Source: Acidobacteriota bacterium
GTDB taxonomy: Bacteria; Acidobacteriota; Terriglobia; Acidoferrales; UBA7541
Length of the DNA stretch: 7,990 bases
NCBI GenBank assembly: GCA_019239815.1
Contig: JAFAZL010000068.1
Coordinates: 1-7,990 of the forward strand
Direction: 5' to 3'
A program made the translations under genes and the position numbers. Positions 1 to 4,201 of the stretch are shown piece by piece. The notes under the pieces were generated by a model that was given only the letters and a program-made list of their open reading frames with translations, searched no databases and had not been told where the DNA came from. Position 1 is the stretch's first letter. Each line of letters begins with the position of its first letter.

Positions 1-1
1 C

Positions 2-148
2 GACGCCTGGCAGCGCGGCCTGGAGGACGTCCACGCGTGGCTGCCGCCGCCAATCGCGCTGAGATTCGGCCGCCGACTGCAACACCTCGGCTGGCTCCGC
101 GACGACATATACACGCCGTACTGCAAGAAACTCGACGCACCAAAGTAG
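2..148 (+). CDS. C-terminal end of an unrecognised protein (5' partial)
   Basis: A frame open from the left edge ends in TAG at 146-148 and gives the last 48 residues of a protein. The tail is rich in Trp, Arg and Leu (for example DVHAWLPPP and LQHLGWLRDD) and ends in a basic stretch with one Cys (YCKKLDAPK). GC-rich third positions and the plausible composition support real coding. It lies on the same strand and just upstream of phage-like genes, so it may belong to the same module. I do not recognise the family. The start lies outside the window, so length and domains cannot be judged. Confidence 0.6.
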   Translation, partial: DAWQRGLEDVHAWLPPPIALRFGRRLQHLGWLRDDIYTPYCKKLDAPK

Positions 149-149
149 T

Positions 150-258
150 GAAGTAACGACGCAACGATAAGACGCGCCTCTACCACGATCGCACGCTAAA
201 CAAACGCGCCCTCGTCGCTTCTTATCGTTACTTCATTACTTCGTTGCTTCGTTACTTC
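150..258. repeat. Octamer tandem repeat forming a long inverted repeat
   Basis: Four adjacent 8-bp units occupy 227-258: GTTACTTC, ATTACTTC, GTTGCTTC, GTTACTTC. A related GTCGCTTC lies at 214-221. Units in the opposite orientation (GAAGTAAC, GACGCAAC) lie at 150-165, right after the upstream stop codon. As a result 150-167 and 241-258 are complementary at 17 of 18 positions around a 73-nt loop, and 163-171 pairs perfectly with 221-229 as an alternative. The transcript could fold into a long hairpin between the two genes. There is no T-tract of the kind a classic terminator has, so its function is unknown. The right arm ends 7 bp before the ribosome binding site of the next gene. Confidence 0.75.
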
Positions 259-277
259 GCCTTTTGGAGGTCCCAAA

Positions 278-850
278 ATGTCCCGTGGCGCCCAAGCTCA
301 AACTCAGGCCCTCACTGATCAGCAACTCTCAAGCATCAACGCGCTCAACCAAGGCTTCCTTGGCCAGCAGCAGCAACTCGGCGGCATCCTCACACCGCAA
401 TTCCAGAGCATTCTCAGTAACCCCGGCCTCAGTCCCGCCGACAAGGCCGCCGTCACCTCCAACTCCCAAGGCTCGATCGCCAGCGCCTTCGACTCGCTCC
501 AACAATCCGCTGCCAACCGCGTCGCGCGAACAGGCAATTCCGCTGGCTTCGCCTCTCTCACCGACGACCTAGCCCGCCAAAAAGCAGTCACGGAAGGGAA
601 TCAAGCCGCCCAAAATCAGCTCAGCTTCAGCAACACCGCCTTCCAGCGACAGATGGCTGCCCTGCAGGGACTCAGCGGCCTCTACGGCGTCGACTCCAAT
701 CTCCTCGGACGCACGCTCGGCATCCCGGCGCAGCTTCTCAGCGTCCGCGCCAACGCCTCGCGCCCCAGTGGATTCTTCAGTGCCCTAGGTAACAGCTCCG
801 GCGCCGGTCTCGGCAGCACACTAGCCGGGCTGCCGGGCCTCTTCCTGTAA
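278..850 (+). CDS. Phage-like Gln/Ala-rich protein, possible internal virion protein
   Basis: This is a 190-aa protein with a clear GGAGG ribosome binding site at 266-270, 7 bp before the ATG. It has no signal peptide. The first half (about residues 5-45) is Gln- and Leu-rich and probably helical. Residues 60-135 form a long polar helical region (SIASAFDSLQQSAANR, then NQLSFSNTAFQRQMAALQGLSGLYG), followed by GIPAQLL at 148-154 and a Gly/Ala/Leu-rich hydrophobic tail. This composition and the 'AFQRQMAALQGLSGLYG' style are familiar from poorly characterised structural or ejection proteins of tailed phages. That resemblance is recognition from memory, not a domain hit. The downstream membrane protein and transglycosylase on the same strand fit a phage origin. 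Function is otherwise unknown. Confidence 0.75.
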   Translation: MSRGAQAQTQALTDQQLSSINALNQGFLGQQQQLGGILTPQFQSILSNPGLSPADKAAVTSNSQGSIASAFDSLQQSAANRVARTGNSAGFASLTDDLARQKAVTEGNQAAQNQLSFSNTAFQRQMAALQGLSGLYGVDSNLLGRTLGIPAQLLSVRANASRPSGFFSALGNSSGAGLGSTLAGLPGLFL

Positions 851-874
851 ATCGCGCGCGACAGAATCAAGACC

Positions 875-1153
875 ATGCCACTACACAACTTCGCACTCAC
901 TCAACCGACGCTGACCAGCTTGCTGACAACGCTTCTCCCGGTTGCCGTCCAATTCGCCCTGTTCCTCCGATGGCTCCATCGCCGCATGCGCGAAGACGAA
1001 ATCGTCCACGCCTGCGTCCGCGACATCGCGCTGAATCACTTGCCGCACATCTACAACTCGCTGCAAGCCATCGGCGCCAAGCAGGGAATTACGCTCCACG
1101 AATTCCCCGTCATCCATTTCGTCGATCTCGGCAGCCGCCGCCACTCGACGTAA
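875..1153 (+). CDS. Small single-span membrane protein, holin candidate
   Basis: This 92-aa protein starts 24 bp after the preceding stop. Residues about 14-33 form one hydrophobic segment (SLLTTLLPVAVQFALFLRW), followed by a basic patch (HRRMRE) and a soluble C-terminal part of about 55 residues. This suggests an N-out, C-in topology. The ribosome binding site is weak (AAGA a few bases before the ATG), so the exact start is less certain. Size, a single transmembrane helix and its place just before a transglycosylase gene would suit a holin or an anchored accessory protein. However, holins are too diverse to call from this alone, and the long polar tail is unusual for one. I recognise no family. 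Confidence 0.6.
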   Translation: MPLHNFALTQPTLTSLLTTLLPVAVQFALFLRWLHRRMREDEIVHACVRDIALNHLPHIYNSLQAIGAKQGITLHEFPVIHFVDLGSRRHST

Positions 1154-1267
1154 GCACTTCGGAGCGCTTCGTCGTCCGTGACATTTGTGCAGCGCGGCCC
1201 CGGTGATTGTGACGCCGCCGCGCGCATTCGCAACTCCCTGTTTAACAGCGCCGCATTTCTCCGTGTA

Positions 1268-1311
1268 GGGGCGCAGCACTGCCTTGCCCTGAGCCTCGAA
1301 GGATGTGCCCC
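1268..1311. repeat. Imperfect palindrome of an interspersed-repeat type
   Basis: GGGGCGCA (1268-1275) and TGTGCCCC (1304-1311) can pair at 7 of 8 positions. CCTT at 1282-1285 and AAGG at 1299-1302 can pair inside them. The core CCCTGAGCCTCGAAGG resembles the CCTGAGCG...CGAAGG palindromes scattered between genes in many bacterial genomes. That resemblance is from memory. The spacer 1154-1398 around it shows no credible coding frame of its own. Confidence 0.4.
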
Positions 1312-1350
1312 AGCTTGCCCAGGCGTCAGCCGCACCACGATCCGTTCGTC

Positions 1351-1392
1351 TTCGCATTTCCATTTTCGATTTTCCAATTTCCAATTTCGATC
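1351..1392. repeat. Heptamer tandem repeat upstream of the transglycosylase
   Basis: Six consecutive 7-bp units can be read here: TTCGCAT, TTCCATT, TTCGATT, TTCCAAT, TTCCAAT, TTCGATC. The consensus is roughly TTCSAWT. The tract is pyrimidine-rich and far more AT-rich than its surroundings. It ends 6 bp before the ATG at 1399. Read in the frame of the downstream gene, it would encode a meaningless Phe/Ile/Pro/Ser string. This argues that it is an intergenic repeat and not part of the protein. Confidence 0.75.
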
Positions 1393-1398
1393 TCTCGA

Positions 1399-1842
1399 AT
1401 GGGTATTCCCCCAAACCTTCTCGCGCTCGCCCACAAAGCTGCCGCCACCCAATCGCTCGACTCCGCGCTCGTCTGCGCCGTCGTCGAACAAGAATCCGGC
1501 TGGAATCCCTGGGCCATGCGCTATGAACCGGCGTTCTTCACCAAATACGTTGCGCCGCTCTACACCAACAACAAAATCACCGCTACCGAAGCCTGGGCCC
1601 GCGGCTTCAGCTGGGGCCTCATGCAAGTCATGGGACAAGTCGCCCGCGAATCCGGCTTCGACGCCTCGTTCCTAAGTTCACTCTGCGATCCCGAAAACGG
1701 CCTGTCCATCGGTTGCAAAGTCCTACGCAAAAAGTTCGACGCCGCCCGCGGCGACACAACGCAAGCGCTCCTGGCGTGGAACGGCGGCGGGAATCCGACC
1801 TACGCGGCCCAAGTCGTCGCGCGCAAAGCGCGGTACTTGTGA
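1399..1842 (+). CDS. SLT-type lytic transglycosylase (phage endolysin-like)
   Basis: The 147-aa product carries the lytic transglycosylase (lysozyme-like, SLT) fold motifs in order. EQESGWNPWA at 30-39 holds the probable catalytic Glu32 in the 'ES' signature. RYEPAFF follows at 41-47, GLMQVM at 73-78, and ALLAWNGGGNPTYAAQV at 123-139. Such enzymes cleave the MurNAc-GlcNAc bond of peptidoglycan. There is no signal peptide, so release would need a holin or another route, as for phage endolysins. I chose the ATG at 1399. An in-frame ATG at 1303 would add 32 residues translated mostly from the heptamer repeat, and a GAAGG lies too close to that ATG to act as a ribosome binding site. The chosen start also lacks a clear Shine-Dalgarno. 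A role in lysis is inferred from its neighbours. A virion-associated role in DNA entry is the alternative. Confidence 0.87.
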   Translation: MGIPPNLLALAHKAAATQSLDSALVCAVVEQESGWNPWAMRYEPAFFTKYVAPLYTNNKITATEAWARGFSWGLMQVMGQVARESGFDASFLSSLCDPENGLSIGCKVLRKKFDAARGDTTQALLAWNGGGNPTYAAQVVARKARYL

Positions 1843-1859
1843 CTGTCGGACTCTGGGTG

Positions 1860-1892
1860 CCGCACCCTCAGGATTTAGAGGGTGCGGGTTTT
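1860..1892 (+). terminator. Intrinsic terminator after the transglycosylase gene
   Basis: CCGCACCCTC (1860-1869) pairs perfectly with GAGGGTGCGG (1878-1887) over 10 bp, with an 8-nt loop, followed by GTTTT. It starts 18 bp after the transglycosylase stop. GGGTG at 1855-1859 can also pair with CACCC at 1863-1867, giving a competing short hairpin. The 'TGGGTGCCGCACCCT...AGGGTGCGGGTTTT' pattern resembles palindromes I recall as frequent downstream of genes in Acidobacteriota. Confidence 0.75.
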
Positions 1893-1973
1893 CCGGAACA
1901 CGACCTCGATTGCTCCGCCGAATCGAGCCGTGATTGCTCACACTCGAATTGTGAATAGAAGTACTCCCACGGT

Positions 1974-2639
1974 ATGTCTTGGAAACTCATTCTGCGCCTC
2001 GCCGAACTAGCCATCTCCGCCATCCTCGCGGCATCTCTGTTCGTCGCCTGGCGCGCCGAACGCAACGACCGCGCCAAACTGGCCGCCGAACTCGCCGCCG
2101 CCCAACAATCCCTGACGCAAGCCACCGACCGCCAGCAATCCCGCGACGCCGACCTGCTCCAAACGCTAGCCACGATCGCAGCTCAAAAGCGCGACGTCCA
2201 GACACCGAGGCAGATCCTGCAAGCTCTACCGCAACAAATCCTGTTGCCCCAGCCAATCACCCAAGCCCCAATCCCAGCGGCCGCGACATTGTCAGCTTCA
2301 TCCGGCGCTCTGTCGCCATCAACCGGCTACACGTCGAAAGAGGGTCCCGAAAGGCCCGCGAAGCCCGCTGCACCAGAACCGCAAGTCACAATCCCCACAG
2401 CTGACCTGAAGCCTCTGTATGACTTCGCGCTCGATTGCAAAGCCTGTCAGGTCAAACTGACTGCCGCTCAGGCAGATCTATCCGACGAGAAATCCAAGAC
2501 CGCCACTCTAACCAAGGAACGCGACGAAGCCGTCCGCACCGCCAAAGGAGGCAGCGCCCTGCAGCGAGCCGCCCGCGCCACCAAATGGCTCCTCATAGGA
2601 GCCGCCGTCGGCACCCTAGCCGCCCGCGCCACGAGATAG
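1974..2639 (+). CDS. Coiled-coil protein with N- and C-terminal membrane segments, phage-like
   Basis: This is a 221-aa protein of no family I can name. Residues 5-26 form a transmembrane helix or uncleaved signal anchor (LILRLAELAISAILAASLFVAW). Residues 28-75 are a charged, Ala/Gln-rich probable coiled coil. Residues 85-145 are rich in Pro, Ala and Ser and likely a flexible linker. CKAC at 155-158 is a lone CxxC. Residues 160-190 are a second probable coiled coil (LTAAQADLSDEKSKTATLTKERDEAV), and residues 204-218 form a second hydrophobic helix (KWLLIGAAVGTLAA). Position after the transglycosylase and the anchor-plus-coiled-coil layout recall Rz-type inner-membrane spanins. However, there is no lipobox, no overlapping outer-membrane partner, and the C-terminal helix is atypical. 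No clear Shine-Dalgarno precedes the ATG. Phage origin is inferred from context. Confidence 0.7.
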   Translation: MSWKLILRLAELAISAILAASLFVAWRAERNDRAKLAAELAAAQQSLTQATDRQQSRDADLLQTLATIAAQKRDVQTPRQILQALPQQILLPQPITQAPIPAAATLSASSGALSPSTGYTSKEGPERPAKPAAPEPQVTIPTADLKPLYDFALDCKACQVKLTAAQADLSDEKSKTATLTKERDEAVRTAKGGSALQRAARATKWLLIGAAVGTLAARATR

Positions 2640-3098
2640 AAAGGCATTCGCCATAACCGACCCCAAGGCCTCAGCAACCGAGCCGAAACATCGAGCGCAC
2701 CGAACGAGAGGCGAACACTCAAGATGGGGAACCCAGAAAAGGGAAGTACGACTTCCCCGCTGACGTCGACTGTCATCTGCTCAACCGCGGTTAGAAGTAA
2801 CTCGACCAAATCGCAACCGACATGCTGTTGGGCGTCTCTCACGCGGCGCAAATTTTTCTGCGGACAGTGCGATACAACCGTCAAAAATTTCTCGGCTGAG
2901 CGAGATTAAGAGCACGCAAGGTCAAGGACCTGGGCGACGCGCGGCGATCGGCTGGCGCACCCCCCGCGCCAGCCGATCAACCACACAAAGCCACTAAGGC
3001 ATCACCAACGACGACATACCAGGCTCGAGAGGCTTCCAATGAGCTACCTCAAAGCCGCACAAATCCACAGCAAGCCGCATAAACCCAGCAGATTTCGC
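2640..3098. other. Gene-poor stretch between phage-like block and dif-like site
   Basis: I find no convincing intact gene here. Short frames exist on both strands but lack good start signals or family features. One + strand frame (2657-2897) reads as plausible protein in two pieces (GKYDFPADVDCHLLNRG, then LDQIATDMLLGVSHAAQIFL) but is broken by TAG at 2792 and TAA at 2798. It could be a decayed gene or chance. A strong stem-loop lies at 2946-2978. No tRNA- or tmRNA-like attachment target was seen. Confidence 0.5.
2946..2978. repeat. Perfect 13-bp inverted repeat (stem-loop)
   Basis: GATCGGCTGGCGC (2946-2958) is the exact reverse complement of GCGCCAGCCGATC (2966-2978). The 7-nt loop is ACCCCCC. 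The stem is GC-rich and would be very stable in RNA from either strand. No T-tract follows on either strand, so it is not a classic intrinsic terminator. It could still end the phage-side transcription, or it may be a protein-binding palindrome. It lies about 130 bp from the dif-like site. Confidence 0.7.
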
Positions 3099-3127
3099 TT
3101 GACATCGCTTCCTATAAGTTATATTAT
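3099..3127 (+). promoter_or_regulatory. Possible sigma-70 promoter overlapping the dif-like site
   Basis: TTGACA (3099-3104) and TATTAT (3122-3127) are separated by 17 bp. That is a near-ideal match, but the -10 element lies inside the dif-like site, whose conserved bases would produce it by chance. Downstream on this strand there is only a 13-codon frame (3142-3183) and then the 3' end of the oppositely oriented DsbA-like gene. Any transcript would be short or antisense. I regard dif as the better explanation of the sequence. Confidence 0.3.
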
Positions 3128-3134
3128 GTTAACT
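3107..3134 (+). other. dif: Putative dif site (XerC/XerD recombination site)
   Basis: The 28 bp split into an 11-bp left arm GCTTCCTATAA (3107-3117), a 6-bp centre GTTATA (3118-3123) and an 11-bp right arm TTATGTTAACT (3124-3134). The inner ATAA and TTAT flanking the centre are the conserved inverted core of dif sites. As I recall B. subtilis dif (arms ACTTCCTAGAA and TTATGTAAACT, centre TATATA), 23 of 28 positions match. The right arm also matches the E. coli XerD arm TTATGTTAAAT at 10 of 11. At dif, XerC and XerD, activated by FtsK at the septum, resolve chromosome dimers. Lying between genes in an AT-rich island within GC-rich DNA fits. The alternative is that this is only an AT-rich promoter: TTGACA at 3099 and TATTAT at 3122 also occur. 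Confidence 0.8.
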
Positions 3135-3201
3135 TACGAATATGACCGGAATTAAGCCTGAACTAAGGCCCTTCGAGGGCTAACAAACACCTCGTCCCTC
3201 T

Positions 3202-4164
3202 CTACTTCCTATCTCCGCTTTGCTTCGCTTTGCCGAGTTCGTACTGAATGTATTGCTCGATCAAATGTGCATCCGCGCCGACCATTTTGCGTCCGTTCAC
3301 AAAAATTGTTGGCGTCGAATTGACATCCAGTTTCTGTCCGTTCGCGCGGCTCGCATCGACCGCCGCGCCGGCATCCGGACCCGCCATGCACGACCGGAAC
3401 GTGTCCGCGTTCAGCCCGATCTGACCGGCATACTCGGACATCTTCATCCAGGCGTTCGAGGCCGAGATGATGTCCTGGTTGTCGTAGATGAGGTCGTACA
3501 TTTTCCAGAAAACAGCCGGTTCCTGCATATAGGCGCACCGCCCGGCGATGGCTGCCGTCCGGGCCCAAGGATGTAAAACCTCGATCGGGTAATCCTTAAA
3601 TACGACCCGTACCTGCGGATAGTTCTGCATGATCCCGCGCATGATGTCGTGAAGGCTGCGGCACACCGGACACTCGAAGTCCGAGAACTCGACTAAAGTC
3701 ACGGCCGCCTTAGGGTCGCCGACCGAAGGCGCGTCTTTCAGATCCATCAGCGCCCGATTTGCGGCCAGCGGATCCTTTGCAAGGTCTGACACTTCGCCTC
3801 GAATTAAATATTTGCCATCCTTGCTGACATAGAACTTCGCGTCCTCGTTGTTGCCGCCGACCTTGACCGACACATTCGTCTCAAGCAGCCCAGCCGCTCC
3901 CGCGTCTTTCGGTTCGGATACGGTCACGTCTACGTCGGGCCCAAACGCATACAGGTTCCGGACATAGGCCTCGATAGTCTTCTGAAGCGGGGACTGAGGG
4001 GCTTTTGTTGCAGACGCTGTAGCCGTAGCTGCTCCGGCCCCACCGGCGCTTTGAGAAGCCTGAGTTCCCTGCGCCCAGGCGCCTGCTGGCACGGCCAGGC
4101 TCGCTCCCAGCAAACCGCAAATGGCCGTCGCAGTCAGCCTCAAGACTCTCGATGACGTGTTCAC
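3202..4164 (-). CDS. Exported DsbA-like thioredoxin-fold oxidoreductase
   Basis: With the GTG at 4164-4162 as start, the protein has 320 residues. The N-terminus is a signal peptide with likely cleavage after AWA near residue 31. An Ala/Thr/Ser/Gly-rich linker follows to about 58, then a small domain (about 60-135; VRNLYAFGPDVDV, KFYVSKDGKYLIRGEV), then a DsbA-family thioredoxin domain (about 150-310). That domain contains FSDFECPVC with the redox pair Cys165/Cys168 and the cis-Pro loop STPTIFVNG near 283. Two more Cys lie in its helical insertion. It probably makes or isomerises disulfides in exported proteins. The GTG has a GGAAGAGGA ribosome site and lies 37 bp after nadE, so the two are probably co-transcribed. 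An ATG at 4248 would overlap nadE and bury the signal peptide, so I rejected it. Oxidase versus isomerase activity is not decided by sequence. Confidence 0.88.
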   Translation of the reverse strand: MNTSSRVLRLTATAICGLLGASLAVPAGAWAQGTQASQSAGGAGAATATASATKAPQSPLQKTIEAYVRNLYAFGPDVDVTVSEPKDAGAAGLLETNVSVKVGGNNEDAKFYVSKDGKYLIRGEVSDLAKDPLAANRALMDLKDAPSVGDPKAAVTLVEFSDFECPVCRSLHDIMRGIMQNYPQVRVVFKDYPIEVLHPWARTAAIAGRCAYMQEPAVFWKMYDLIYDNQDIISASNAWMKMSEYAGQIGLNADTFRSCMAGPDAGAAVDASRANGQKLDVNSTPTIFVNGRKMVGADAHLIEQYIQYELGKAKQSGDRK

Positions 4165-4201
4165 AATTCCTCTTCCTTGAAAGCCCCGTGCTCCAATGAG
4201 T

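Noticed and set aside
150..258. Considered as a CRISPR-like array
   Set aside because: The units are only 8 bp and contiguous, with no unique spacers and no cas genes.
264..572. 102-codon + strand frame overlapping the 190-aa gene
   Set aside because: Pro/Ser/Ala-rich composition typical of a shifted frame. The overlapping gene has the ribosome site and coherent composition.
1303..1398. Upstream in-frame ATG for the transglycosylase
   Set aside because: The added residues are mostly a translation of the heptamer repeat, and there is no usable ribosome binding site.
881..1638. Long - strand open frames (881-1414 and 1051-1638)
   Set aside because: They lie opposite the membrane protein and transglycosylase genes, have shadow-like Arg/Ala/Gly-rich composition and show no family motifs.
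2468..2884. 138-codon - strand frame
   Set aside because: It overlaps the end of the 221-aa gene and its C-terminal half is an antisense shadow of that gene. The rest has no recognisable motif.
3039..3155. 38-codon + strand frame with a GAGAGG ribosome-like site
   Set aside because: It runs straight through the dif-like site and has no family resemblance; it is probably chance.
3168..3180. GCCCT/AGGGC hairpin beyond the DsbA-like stop as a terminator
   Set aside because: The stem is only 5 bp and no T-tract follows on either strand.
2640..3201. Search for a tRNA, tmRNA or other RNA gene that could be a prophage attachment target
   Set aside because: No T-loop-like or cloverleaf pattern was found. 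Only the stem-loop at 2946-2978 and the dif-like site stand out.
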